A stretch of DNA of 64,000 bases from contig NW_004624882.1 in NCBI RefSeq assembly GCF_000247695.1, positions 1,604,158-1,668,157 on the forward strand, written 5' to 3'. Position numbers and translations under genes: made by a program. A model generated the notes under the pieces. The model was not told the origin of the DNA. It worked only from the letters and a program-made list of their open reading frames with translations, and searched no databases. Shown in pieces: positions 45,938 to 59,328 of the stretch; the first letter of the stretch is position 1; each line of letters begins with the position of its first letter. The stretch comes from Heterocephalus glaber (taxonomy: Eukaryota; Chordata; Mammalia; Rodentia; Bathyergidae).

Positions 45938-46911
45938 ATGAGAAGACTCATAAACAAGTCTCAAAACCAGACTTCCAGATCACCTAAAGCAACCCCAAAG
46001 GGAAATGAGATGGAACAATCTGATACTCAACCACCTGGACTCCCTGAACTGGCAACAAAAGAGGATCTGGAAAAAATGAAATCAGAAATAATTTCTCAGA
46101 TAACAGCAGAGATTGTGCCCATGGTGGAAGACATGATTAATAAATCTAGAGAAGAAACAGATAAAAAATTAGAGGAACTGAGGAGCAGGATGGAATCCCA
46201 ACATAGGAAACAAATGGAATCCATAAAACAGATACAAACAGATTTCCAAGAGATTAAAAACTTCATTGAAAGCTTACACAGCAGAATGAGCCAATGTGAA
46301 GACAGAATTTCAGATATAGAAGATAAGATTGCATTTAATGACCAGGAAAAGAAAAATTGCTTTAAAATAGTAAGAGTCCACGAGAAATCAATCCAGCAGC
46401 TGCTAGATGATGCAAAGAAGAATAACGTAAGACTCATTAGAGTCAATGAAGAAACAGGAGAGAGTGCAGATGACATTAAAAAGAACTGTTCACAGAAGCA
46501 ATGGCAGAAAACTTCCCAAGCAGGGGAAAAGAACTTCACATACAGGTAAGTGAGGCATATAGGACTCCAACTAGCCTTGATCAAAAAAAAAAATCTACAC
46601 ATAGGCATGTAATTGTTAAGATCCCAGAAACTCAACAGAAGAACAAAATTCTACAAGCAGGTAGAGAAAAGAAACAAATCACATACAAAGGAAAGCCCAT
46701 CAGAATCACAGCAGACTTCTCAATGCAAACCCTCAAGGCAAGAAGAGCTTGGAGTGACGTATTTCAAGCCCTAAAGGAAAACAGCCTCCAACCCAGAGTG
46801 ATGTACCCTGCAAAACTATCTTTCAAAATTGATGGAGAAATAAGATACTTTCATGACAAAGAGCACCTTAGGAACTTCATGAATACCAAACCAGCACTCC
46901 AAAAATTTTAG
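45938..46911 (+). pseudogene. L1 ORF1 (nucleic-acid chaperone), one frameshift
   Basis: The first frame (45938-46549) begins MRRLINKSQNQTS and carries a long heptad-type coiled coil (about residues 45-150) and the start of the RRM (VRLIRVNEETGES). The second frame (to 46911) carries the RRM end and C-terminal domain (AYRTPTSLDQ, YKGKPIRITADFS, ARRAWSDVFQALK, YPAKLSFKIDGE). The two frames join across a single frameshift near 46470-46490, close to an A-run. Total length is near the usual ~320-350 residues. There are no other stops. Confidence 0.9.
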
Positions 46912-47039
46912 ACAACATCCTAGGAAAATACAATTAGGATCACAACCCCAGGAAGCAAAACAGAATGAACCTGTTGGGCGTGACAAGAAATTAAATGCAA
47001 AGGGGGAGAATCCAACAAAAAGAAAAAGTCATGACAATG

Positions 47040-47305
47040 TTAAGTCAATACGTATCAGTTATTACCATCGATGTTAATGGTCTCAACCAACCAAAAGAAA
47101 TAGACTGGCAGAATGGGTCAAGAAGCAAGATCCAACAATATGCTACATACAAGAAACAAACTTAAAACAAAAAGAAACACATAGACTGAAAGTTAAAGGG
47201 TGGAAAACAATACTCCATGTGATAGGAACCTGAAAAAAAGCAGGAGTAGCTATTCTCTTTGCAGATCAAATGGATTTCAAACCAAAATTTAGCCATTCTC
47301 CCACT
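47040..47305 (+). pseudogene. L1 ORF2 endonuclease fragment, broken
   Basis: Endonuclease landmarks are readable but in shifted frames: ITIDVNGLNQPK, then CYIQETNLKQKETHRLKVKG, then KKAGVAILFADQMDF. There is one frameshift after the first block and an in-frame TGA before the last. The Asn and Glu positions of the catalytic core are present. Homology ends here. Confidence 0.8.
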
Positions 47306-47599
47306 GACTGCAACCAGCAGGTACTCCTGAGCATTCTCTATTAAAATGAAGGCAACTGCTTGGCAAACCTGGAATAGGAATCATGCTAGCCCCAAGTGGA
47401 GAGTGTCTCTGGGTCTTATGAGATAAGACCCAGGTTCTAGAGCACAGTTAAGGCTCTACTATTTGGTAGGCCCACCATGTAAGGAGGATTTAATATGCTC
47501 ATCAGTCAGGTGTGGCCCCCTTTGGAATATGAGGGCCCTATAGTTTATAATGACTCTCTTCCCTTCCTGCTGCATACTTTCCTCCTTGCTTTGACCAGG

Positions 47600-47700
47600 A
47601 GCAAGTGCTTCAACCTCTCTAAGCCTCAGATTCCACTCTGCAATGTGTGTACGATAAACGGCACTTGCTCATAGGGTTGTTTGAGGAAAATGCACATATT
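47600..47700 (+). mobile_element. MIR remnant
   Basis: 'caacctctctaagcctcaga', 'ttccactctgcaatgtgtgt' and 'gctcatagggttgtttgagg' are the MIR core. Confidence 0.75.
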
Positions 47701-47878
47701 TAAATTATAGCATATGTTGATATATGTATACATTATGAAGTGATCATCACAATGAAGTTAACACATTCTCACCTTACATAGTTATGACTTGTGTGTGTGG
47801 TGAAAACAATAAGATTATTCTCTTAGTAAGTTTCAAGTGTATAGTACAATATTATTAGCTACAACTATAGCTACTATG

Positions 47879-48242
47879 TGTCTTAGTCCATTATTTTATT
47901 GCTATAAGAAAATATAACAGATTGGGCAGTTTATAATGAACAGAGATTTATTGGCTCATAATACTGGAAGCTGGAAAGTTCCGAATGACGGGGCCAGCTT
48001 CTGTGGAGGATATTCTTGTTAGTTATTCCACTGTATGAGGAGAAAGGGCAAGAAAGCGCAAGGAAGAAAAGACCTCCCCCTTCACTCTCCAGCCATTTTA
48101 TAAGGGTTCTAATCTCATCCAGGAGGGCTCTGCCTCAGAACTTAATTTCTTCTTAAAGGCTTTACTTCTTAATATTATCACCTTGGGAATTAGGTTTTAA
48201 CCTATAAATTCTTGAGTGGATAAAAACATTCAAATCATAGCA
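47879..48242 (-). mobile_element. MLT1A-like (ERVL-MaLR) solo LTR
   Basis: Plus strand: tgtcttagtccattatttta, 'gggcagtttataatgaacag', 'agatttattggctcataata', 'ctggaagctggaaagttccg', 'ttataagggttctaatctca' and 'aacattcaaatcatagca'. This is the reversed MLT1A pattern over its full length. Confidence 0.85.
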
Positions 48243-48289
48243 TTTTCTCCCTGGCCCCCTATTTCTCTTTTCAGTTCTGTTAGTATTTG

Positions 48290-51200
48290 CTTTACACATT
48301 TAGGTGTTCCAATGTTGGGGGCACATATATTTACATTTGGTATATCCTGTGGATGAACTGACCCTTTTATCATTATATAGAGATCTTTGCCTCTTGTGAG
48401 ACATTTTGACTAAGAATCTCTTTTGTCTGATGTAAGTACAGCCACTCCTGCTCTCTTGTGGTTTCCATTTGCATGGAATATCTTTTTCCATCCCTTGACT
48501 TTCAGCCTGTGTGAGTCCTTGCAGCTGAAATGTCTCTTGTAGGTAGCATATGGTTGGATTTTATTTTTTTATCCATTCAGCTACTGTGTCTTCATTGGAG
48601 AATTTATACTACTTGCACTTAAAGTAATTATTGATTCTAATGAATTACTGTTACCATTCTCTTCATTGTTTTCTGAGTGCTTTATAGCTCCATTCCCCTT
48701 TCTTCCTCTTTTTGTTTGATTTGTTGTTTTTTGGTGATGGTATGCCTTAATTCTTTTCTGTTTATCTTTTCTATATCTCCTAAGGACTTTGTCTTTGTGG
48801 TTACTGTGAGGCTTATATTAAACATTTTACAGATATAAAACTCTGTTTAAAGCTGATAAGTACTTGACTTCAATCATATGCAAAAAATCTACATTTTCCT
48901 TCTTCCTATATCCCCAGTTTTACACTATTGATATCATACTCTACAACTTTTTATATTGTGTGTCCATTTGCAAATTATTATAACTATAGTTATTTAATAA
49001 CTTTGTTTTTAGTTTTAAAATATTTTTGTCTTTTAAATTTTATAATTAAAAGTGTTTTGTATACCACCATCACAGTATTAAAGTATTCTAAATTTGAATT
49101 TAACTATATATTTACATTTACTAATGAGATTTATACTTTCATGCATTTTTATGTACTCAGCATCCTTTCATTTCAACTAGAAGAACTCCCTTTAACATTT
49201 CTTATAAGGGAGGTTTAGTGGCAATGAACTCCCTCAACTTTTGCTTGAGAGTATCTTTATCTCTCTTTAATTTCTGAAGGACAGCTTTGTTGGATACGGA
49301 ATTCTTGGTTGGAAATTTTTCTTTTAGCACTTTTAACATATCATTAACTCCCTCCTGGCCTGCAAGTTTACTAATGAGCAAACTTCTGATAGCCTTATGG
49401 AAGTACTAGTGTATGAGATGACTCATTTTACTCTTGCTGATTTCAGAATTCTTTGTGCTTACCTTTTGACAATTTGATTATAATGTGTCTTGGGGTAGTC
49501 TTCCTAGGGTTGACCTTTCTTTGAGGCCTTTGTGTTTCATGAATCTGGAATTCAAAATTCTTCCCCAAATTTGGGAAGTTCCCAACTATTATTTCTTTAG
49601 GCTTTCTTCCCTTGTCTCTTTCTAGTATTTACATAATACATACATTTGTTCAGTTGATGGTGTTCTATAGGTCCCATATGCTTTCTTCACTTTTTTATTT
49701 TCTTTTCTTTTTGTTCTGATCACTACTTAATTGCAAATGGCCTTCTTCAAGTTTACTGATTTGTCTTCATGATTGAATCTGCTATTGAAACTTTCTATTG
49801 AATTCATCAATTCTGTCATTGTATCATTTAGATCATGGATTGCTGTTTCACTCTTTTTTAATAAAACATTTCTTTACTAAATTTTTTCATCTAGTTCATA
49901 CATTTTATTAGGTTCATTTAGTTATTTTGTCCTGATTTTTAGTTTTCTGTGCTTTTTTGCATCACTAGGAGCTTCTTTAAGATCATTATTTTGAATTACT
50001 TTTCATGCAGCTCATAGATCTCCATTGCTTTGGGTTCGTTATTAAAGTACTATTGATTTCCTTTGATAGTAGATGTTTGCCTGTGTCTTTTATGTCCCCT
50101 GGTATAGTTAAGTTTACATCTGCATCTGAAGGAGCAAACACTTTTTCCAATCTTTAGAGACTGGTTTTAGCAAGTAAGAACCTTCTCCTGTTGGTTTCTC
50201 AGGCTAATAGGGTTGCTATCTGGAATCGTAGTCAAGTGGGTTTGGAGCTAGGTCATGTCACTGCTGCTGGATCTGCAGTGCGGTCCATGGTTCGCAGGCC
50301 TGTGATCAGGATCTTGGGAGTGTGTTATCTCTTCTGGTCTCTGGGAAGACTTGACTTCTTCTAGGATGTTGGTTGATTGGATTGGTGCTTGGAATGGGCC
50401 CATATTAGGGGTACACAGTTGAGTCTACTGATTATGGACCAATTATAAATTATTTGGATGAGTATGACTCTCAAAATATCCCTGGGAAGGTTCTTGCTAG
50501 CTCATTTAGCATGTTCCTGGGTAAGCAGAACTGCCACCAGAGCATAATGAGAGAGGTTGGAGCTGAGTCACAGGGTTACCTCAGGGTCCACAGCTGATAC
50601 TGAGATCTGCAGGGCTCCCTCTGGTGGCATGGATAGGCATATAACTTAGTGGATTCCTGGGTAGGCAGGACTGCTTCTGGATCATGGATGAGGGTGGCTG
50701 GAATCAAGTTGCAGAGCTGCTTCAGGATGTGAAGTTGGACAAAGGTATACTAGCCTGCTTTCAGGGGACACAGATGGATTTGCTTTCCTCTTTGTCTTTG
50801 GGTAGGCAGAACCACTCCAGACCATGGCTGAGAGGATCTGGAGCCATGTTACAAGGCCACTTTAAATTCCACATTTAGAGTTGGTAGGCCTACCCTAAAG
50901 GAGCACAGATAGATGTGTCTCCCAGAAATCCCTGGTTACACAGGACTGCCTCTGAGTGTGGCTAAGAGGGGGCTAGAACAGAGTTACAGGGTGGTCACAG
51001 GATTTATGGGATAGAGTTCATCAAGCCTACTGGCCTGTCCCACACCAGGATCCTGGGGAGGCAGAATTGTCCCTAGACTGACTGAGAGAAGTTACTGCAG
51101 GGTTCTCATCTGGGACTGAGGTAGGTATGTCTGTTGCACAAAGACAAGTAGGTATGGCTCTTCCTTGGTCTACTGAAACATGGTGCTGGTAGTAGGATTA

Positions 51201-51420
51201 CAGGCAAATAGACAAGACTGCAGCCAAGTCTATAGGGGAACATAGCTGTTTCTGGGTCTGTATCAGGGACCATGAACCTACCACCTGAGCATAGGTGGCT
51301 TTGCCTTCCAAAATCATCCTCCTTGGTCTTGGACTCCACCAGAGTTTTACAACCTCCTACCTGAATTGCTGCTACTGAGGATACAAGCAGATAACCTTTT
51401 CTTCTACCCCCTAACATTAT
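48290..51420 (-). mobile_element. Ancient L1 (L1M-type) 5' half, antisense
   Basis: Read on the minus strand from 51420 down, the order is 5' UTR tandem units (51.4-50.5 kb), UTR/ORF1-like region (50.2-48.65 kb) and the ORF2 endonuclease (about 48.55-48.29 kb). In the last, segments resembling THRLKVKGWKKIFHANGN, KRAGVAVLTSDK and APNIGTPK can be read across frameshifts. Plus-strand hallmarks include 'gattataatgtgtcttgggg', 'gggaagttcccaactattat' and 'ctttagagactggttttagc'. The element lacks its 3' part, as does the unrelated L1 at 45.6 kb. Confidence 0.8.
50515..51110 (-). repeat. ~140-bp imperfect tandem array in ancient L1 5' UTR
   Basis: Unit starts (tcctgggtaggcaggact-like on the plus strand) fall at about 50515, 50655, 50795, 50929 and 51051, giving spacings of 140, 140, 134 and 122 bp. 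Each unit repeats 'ggcagaactgcc...' then 'gagaggttggagctgagtca'-like and 'cacagatggatttgctttcc'-like phrases. Divergence between units is high. Confidence 0.75.
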
Positions 51421-53560
51421 CCCCTTATCTTTTATTCTTATTTCTTATTACAGTTATTTTCTTGTTAGAAGAACCCTACTATTTCCTGAAATAGCTCTCT
51501 AATCCTAGGGTATTAATATAGAAGTGATGACATGTCTGAGAGATGTGGGCAACATTTTGTAGCTAAATGGCCATAGCTATAGCATTGCTTACCAATCAGA
51601 TAAGTAGGAATGATCAACTCAGGTAGTGAAAGGAGGCATATTGAGGGAAGCTGGTTGTTCTAGTACACAGGATGGTACAAGGGGGAATTAGTCTCCAGTT
51701 TTGTGTTTTTTTATGGGATGGAGAACTCTCCACTTCCACTGGTGTGTTGGAAAGGCCAAGACTAAATTGTTTATGTGCTTATCCCTTCAGTATTGACTTT
51801 CAGTATTGAGCATGAGGGAGAAAGAGAGAAAGCATTTTCAAAGTCTGCTGCCAGGTCTCCACAACTGGGACTGGCTTCAGGGGAAAATATTATGATATAT
51901 GTAGATCCTTGCATACATGTGCATTTTTCTGAGTGCAAGCAGAATTCCATGGTATTTATCAGTTTCTTAAATGAATCTCTAATTCAAAAAGGCCAATGTA
52001 TCCAGTCTAACATGAACCAGTAGATTTATATCACTGCCTTGGCAGACATAATTTTGAGGTTGTGGTTTAGGATTGCCACCTAGGCAATACATTTTCCTAT
52101 TTCTGCAGGTTGGAAAGTGTGTTCCTCAGGAGGGTTTTGAGTTTCCAAGAAATTGAAAGATCTATTTTACAATCCCCTTCCCATGCATAAACCTGCTCTT
52201 CTACTCAGTGTTGATGGTTACTCTTTACCACCACAGCTACTTTCCTTAATCTGCCCATCCATCTCCACCAAGCCTTTCTACCAAACACTATCCTCCCCAC
52301 CAGCCTTACACTCATACAGTACAATAAATTAGAAATCTCTCTATGAGGGCAGAAATCATGTCTTGTGTATACACATATTCAGGGCCTTACATGATCTACA
52401 TAATTAATGCTTAATAACTGTTGAAGTCCACTGAATTTAATTGGGTTGGGTAGCCTTGAGGGAATGAGGCATGATTCATAATGTTTCTGTGAGAAATTAT
52501 ACTCTGTACTTAAAAAAATAAAGTGTGGGAGATTATTTTAAGTTAATTTGTCTAATTGTGAAAGGCCAAAGAAAATTATCCTTAGATACTATTAAAGAAG
52601 GATATGGTCATGTGCAAAGAGCACGGATTCTTCAAAGTTTTTCTCCTCAGCCACTATAAAGTATGAGTTAGAGTTAACAACATAGAAAACTACAAAATTT
52701 CAGTGCAGCAATTATAGCTCTTTTGGAGACTACATGAAAAGTCTAAATGTGGTTACTACAACAGTAAATTGGCCTCCAAGAAGCTCTTTAATTTTTCAAT
52801 AAAAAATAATAAATTTCTATAATATAGCAAGCAAATGAAAAGGGAAATAATCCACAAAGAAACACAAATGTATCTGGAAACAATGAAAAAAAAAAGATTC
52901 CATGAGAAAATACTGCAATGGGAAAAGAAAGAACAAAACAAGACTAAACTATTTAGGCAAGTAAATGGATGCCAATTTTCAAAGAGAGAATTTTACAGTG
53001 TTATTAAAACGATGAGTGGTTTTTCCGAATTTCCTTAGTGGCTAAGAAAATGGGGTATTTTACTAAACAGAAGGTGAATTTATCTTGTGTAAGATATAGA
53101 CATTAAAATGCATACTGGTTGAGGAGCCCAGTCAAAAGGGGTTTCTTTCATAAGAGCTAAATTTTTAGGTTAGTACACATTACGGCAGACAGATGACAAA
53201 ACTTGCAGGAATGTACAGGAAAGTTTTCTAATGGAAGAATGTTTTCATTAGTGAGAAAAACACTATTTCATATTGTTGACTAAAAGAGTTTGAAAACATT
53301 GGTTAACACTGTGCCATTCTACTTAGATTTATTTGGTTAAAATAAAGTGCCTTGGTAACTTTTACAAAGATAAATTCATTGCCCTGGATTAAAAGGGAAC
53401 ATGTTTTAGGGTTACATGCTTAACATTTCAGAGGTATCAGAGCTTCTATTTTTTATTAGTAGAAAAGTTCTTTAAAAATGACAATTTCTTCATGTGTTCA
53501 ATGTGGGGTCTTGTCTGTCTTAAAGACAACTTTAATTGGAGTCATAATTCATAGAGGTCT
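51421..53560. other. Intronic sequence with a short L2 3' remnant
   Basis: An L2-like 3' end is at about 52320-52435 ('atgagggcagaaatcatgtc', 'attaatgcttaataactg'). Otherwise AT-rich with no supported feature. Confidence 0.45.
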
Positions 53561-53666
53561 AGATTGTAAGTGCTCCAAAGGGTGGGATTGTTCTCATTGA
53601 TCCCTGTATAACCAGTGCCTGGCCCCTTGCCCTACATAGATTAGGTAGGTAACAATGTTTGATAAA
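53561..53666 (+). mobile_element. L2 3'-end remnant
   Basis: 'tagattgtaagtgctccaaa', 'gggtgggattgttctcattg' and 'ataaccagtgcctggcccct' follow the L2 terminal pattern. Confidence 0.7.
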
Positions 53667-53678
53667 GAAGTAAAGTAA

Positions 53679-53761
53679 GGGCTGGGGATTTAGCTCAGTG
53701 GTTTCACTGCCTGCTGCACAAGTGCAAGGACCCAAGTTCGATCCCTCGTACCAAAAAAAAG
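53679..53761 (+). mobile_element. ID-like tRNA-derived SINE, unusual subfamily, copy 3
   Basis: Duplications gaagtaaagtaa (53667-53678) and gaagtaaaataa (53762-53773) flank it, with one mismatch. The body is 'gggctggggatttagctcag', 'cactgcctgctgcacaagtg', 'caaggacccaagttcgatcc' and a short A tail. Confidence 0.9.
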
Positions 53762-53773
53762 GAAGTAAAATAA

Positions 53774-54679
53774 AATGACTGTTTTCTGAGGTGTGGATTC
53801 TCTACCTGATACTCAAATTTGCATAATTCAGAGCTAAAGGAGAATTTGGATACAGTTGTGGATCTGTGGTTTTCAAACAGCATTGTTCAGAGCCCATTTG
53901 ACAATTTTTTATCAAGAACCTCCTATTGTGCTACGTCATACCAAGAGCAGCACAGACAAGGTCTCTCTTCTCATGGAACTTGGAATTTAGATCACCTGAT
54001 TCTACAACATCAAGCTACATTGCTGATGTAAATATGTGTCTTTGTCACTGATCTGACACCTGTAAAGGGACGCTAAGACTACATTCTAGAGTAAGGTGCA
54101 AACAAGTAGGATCCCCCACGACTGTCTAAGAGGAGGCACTGTGTGTTCTTCTACTTTCATCCCCCACCTAACTCTCTTCCTTTCCCCTTCCTTAGTCTTT
54201 ATTAGAAGACTAAGAAAGGATGGGAGAAAGAACCATTGCATTTTCAGAAGGACTGTGATCTGGGGAGACTTGACTTTCTGGGGAAAGGTCAAGTGGATGT
54301 CTTGGAAAGTAGCTGGTCTAGCTGATGCCTCATCCAGGAGTTATGGTCAAGAAAAATGCAGCAAGAGTGAAAGAGCTGAAGCCAGAACTCCCATGGATGA
54401 CACTATACAGTGGGGTGACTCATTTGAGTTTTCTTGCTTTCTGCCACCAAAAATCTATACCTGAGTGTCGCAAGATAGCCAGGATGTAGTTATGTAACAT
54501 GAAGGGGATCCACAGCCAATGCTAGTCAGAGGAACAACATAGTCCACCAACAGAGGGCCCTACCAGTGGGCAGCGAAACAAGAAAACCTCATTTCTTCTA
54601 TTTCTCCACCCAACCTGCACCCCAGAATGGCTGGACCTACAGAAGAAAAAGGGAGTTTTACATGTCTGAAGTATGGCGT
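53774..54679. other. Intronic sequence, no feature recognised
   Basis: The 122-codon plus frame at 54096-54464 has no recognised similarity, and I see no splice context. Confidence 0.4.
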
Positions 54680-55057
54680 TGTGTTACTTAGCTTTCCAGC
54701 ACTGTGAAAAATACCTGAGAAAATCAATTTTATGTAAGAAAGATTAATTCTGGCTCACAGTTTCAGAGGTTTCATTCTATTGTTGCTTGACCTCATTGCT
54801 TTGGGGCGATGGTAGCACAGTGTATCATGGCAGGAGTGCATAATGGAAAGGGTCTGTTCACCTCATGGAGTTCCAGAATCAAAGAGAGAGGAAAAGGCCG
54901 AGTTCTCAGTATTCCTTTCACAGCCACACAACACCAGTGACCTAAGTTCCTTCCATTAGGTCCCATCCGCTAAAAGTCCCAACACCTCCCAGTCGTACCA
55001 TAGATTAGTGACTAAACCTTTCGCATATGGGGGATATTTAAAATCCAAGCCACAACA
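54680..55057 (-). mobile_element. Rodent MaLR (MT-like) solo LTR
   Basis: Plus-strand 'tgtgttacttagctttccag', 'gattaattctggctcacagt', 'ttcagaggtttcattctatt', 'tcacctcatggagttccaga' and 'aaaatccaagccacaaca'. Colinear with the other three MT-like LTRs and in the same orientation. The 5-bp flanks do not match. Confidence 0.8.
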
Positions 55058-56429
55058 CTTATGATGTTTAAAAAGGAGTGGAAGGAGGAAATTTAACAGA
55101 TCCAAATCCCACCACCACTCTTCACTCCTCATGTTGAGCCTGACCTATAAATTAGAGAGAGAGGAGAAAATAGAACTGAAGTGGAATGAAGTTGGAGGTG
55201 AAAACCGGGCTTTAGCAAATGAAAGTGTCAGTGGGCTCTGCCCAAGATGATGTTAATGGGCATGAAAGGGAGGTCTAATGGCTTGTGGCTGAAGGCAGTG
55301 ATAGTAGGAAACTAGGGATGTTTTACACGTCTGTCTCCCACGGAGTGCACAGAAGAATGGGTGGCTGGGGGGGAAACTGAAGATGACCTTCAGATTTCCA
55401 CCTTGGATTATGGTTCTACAGGCAAAGTCACCATGCAGTATAACAGTGTGGTAATCAGTAGCAAAAGTTAATTTTAGATTCTTTGAAGGTGAGGACTATG
55501 CCTTGGTCATCATGGACTTGCCTGCGTCTTGTCAATGCTTTGTTTTCACTGGAGTCTTGACGTGAATAAGGTAGAAATATGGCTGGAGAGTCTATAGCTT
55601 CATGATTGAAAAAATATATATATTTTCTTGTATTTTATACTTTGGATACTTAGACTAAGCACCAGGAAAAAAGAATCAAGGTTGAAGTAAGAGAAAAGAA
55701 CCAAAAATGATTCACTGAATCTATATATCTCATGCTTCTATCAATTAAAGACTCTTATGGGTTAAGAAGCTGTTCTTGTTTCTTTTAGTTTTATTCTTTT
55801 GTTTGTTCCTCCTGGCATAGAAGATTGGAAACCTCGGCTGCCCCAAGTTTACCCCATTTTTTCCAGTTCCAATCAGGTTGCTTTCTTATATTTCTGTCCA
55901 GTGATCTGATTTTTCATCAAGAAGGAGAAAGGAAAAGAAAGGAGGTAAAAGCGAAAGGCTAATCTTGCCAACTTGCCACTGAGGAAACAAGCCATACCTT
56001 TGTGTGATTTTCCCCACCAAGGTCCCCTCACTTATTACTTTTCCCTTTATGTTATTCATGTCTTATTTAATATTACAAAATTGCATGAGCATAGGACAGT
56101 CTTCATACGCCTTTATCACAAGATCAACACATCTTCTCAAATAGAACATTAGGGAACAGCCAAAGAAAAGATAGAGAGCATGCATGTGTTTAATTTCAAT
56201 CCATTTAAAACACCATCATCTATCGAGCATGTAATAATCTCACAGTAATCACAATTATATTAGAAGAGAAAGTCTCTGAATACATTATTTGGGGTTTCAG
56301 CCTAAATTTGACTTAACTGAAGGAAATACAAAACAGTTAGTTTATTTTATTGAACTTGGCCAGTTTTTCCTACAGAGACCCTGACAGCATCACAGGCTTG
56401 GTGGTCCACAAAGCCTCTGCTCAACTCTG
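55058..56429. other. Intronic sequence, no feature recognised
   Basis: No supported exon or mobile element. Confidence 0.4.
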
Positions 56430-56514
56430 TTGTGTTTTGTTGGTACAGGGGATCAAACTCGGGACCTTCCACTTGGGAGGCAGGTGCAGTGCCACTGAGC
56501 TAAATCCCTGGCCC
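56430..56514 (-). mobile_element. ID-like tRNA-derived SINE, reverse orientation
   Basis: 10-bp duplications ctcaactctg lie at 56420-56429 and 56515-56524. The minus strand reads 'ggggccagggatttagctca', 'gtggcactgcacctgcctcc', 'gaaggtcccgagtttgatcc', then an AAC-rich tail. It shares the gggcc start with the 33 and 43.8 kb copies. Confidence 0.88.
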
Positions 56515-56524
56515 CTCAACTCTG

Positions 56525-57430
56525 CTATTATAAGGATAAAGCACCCTTAGATAATATGTAAGTGGTGGGTGTAGCTGTTTTGCAGTAAAACTATATTTGT
56601 GGACTCTAAAATTTGAATTTCACATCATTTTCAGGTGTCAAAAATACTATTTTTTCAACCTTTTAAAAATGGTAAAATCCTTTCTAGTTCATGGGCTTTG
56701 CAAAAACATGTGCCAGGCTGAATGTGGACTTCGAGCTGTTGCTTTCCAGCCTCTCTTTTAACTGGTTCATTTATCCCATTACGTACAAAGTCTTATTGGA
56801 AATGCCTTGTTTATAGAGTTGCCATTTTCTTCCCTGGTGCATTAAAACAGAAGGAAAAGGTCTTTTTTCAAAAGAAAAACTTTCTGAATGCCCCAGGTAA
56901 GATTGTTAAGAAATGATCATACTTTGAGATAGCTTTTTCTCTATATCTGTCCTACAGCAGGCAATTCAGTTACAGCTAACCCAAACACAGATATATTATT
57001 TCGTTTATCATTCTTCAAGCACAGAAATCAATGGAATTAATCACAGAGGGATGTGCCTGCGGAAAAACAAAATGTGACTTCTGCCATTAGGGCCAAATAT
57101 GGCGCTCCAGGATGCAAGCCAAGGTAAGCCTGAGAGCTGGCCTGGATGAGGTATGTCCCTGCTGACACCCACACATGCCTCAAGATAGAAGTGATCCCAA
57201 ATGGTTACATTGCAGCTCCCTGCCAAAGGTTTGCAGATATGAAGTCTTTTTCTATTCTTGCCTTCCCAGTCCAAAGAAAGATATGAGCCATTCTCAGGTC
57301 TCATTCCTGATGCAGGGCAAATATGACACAAGTCTCAGTGCCTGCTCCTGTGTAAGAGTGTTCTTTGAAGATCTGGATGCCCCACAAATAAAGGTACACC
57401 TTTTTCAGCTAGGTGTGGGATGCTATTAAA
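56525..57430. other. Intronic sequence, no feature recognised
   Basis: No supported exon or mobile element. Confidence 0.4.
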
Positions 57431-57740
57431 AATACCTTAGATTGGATAATTTATTAATAATAGAAATTTATTTCTCACAGACTGGGAGACTTAGAAATAT
57501 CAACAGACCTGAAGTCTGATGAAGACTCCATTCCACACAGACAGCATTCTCACATGACAAAAGGAGTAAAGCAGCTCGCTTTGACTTCTTTTATAAGGGC
57601 ACCAATAACCATTCCTGAGGGTTCCACCTCATGACTTAATTATTTTCCTAGAGGTCTCACCTGCTAATACTATGGCAATAGGTTTTAGATTCTAAAACAT
57701 AAATTGGGGGGCAGGACACACTAACATTCAGACTGTGGAA
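57431..57740 (-). mobile_element. MLT1-type (ERVL-MaLR) LTR
   Basis: Plus strand: 'agattggataatttattaat', 'aatagaaatttatttctcac', 'ttttataagggcaccaataa', 'gggttccacctcatgactta', 'aatactatggcaataggttt' and 'taacattcagactgtgg'. Reversed MLT1A pattern with the outer end truncated. Confidence 0.8.

Positions 57741-59328
<1,588 letters not shown>

Larger units (their letters stand above)
45630..47305 (+). mobile_element. L1 5' half: promoter array, ORF1, start of ORF2; 3' part missing
   Basis: L1 homology runs from the monomers through ORF1 (45938-46911) and the inter-ORF spacer into the ORF2 endonuclease (about 47040-47305). It then stops in unrelated sequence near 'tttagccattctcccactga'. Retrotransposition normally truncates the 5' end, so absence of the 3' end implies a later deletion or rearrangement. 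Confidence 0.9.

Noticed and set aside
46096..46635. 179-codon minus-strand open frame
   Set aside because: It is the exact antisense shadow of L1 ORF1.
54096..54464. 122-codon plus-strand frame
   Set aside because: Composition and context are non-coding and there is no recognised family.
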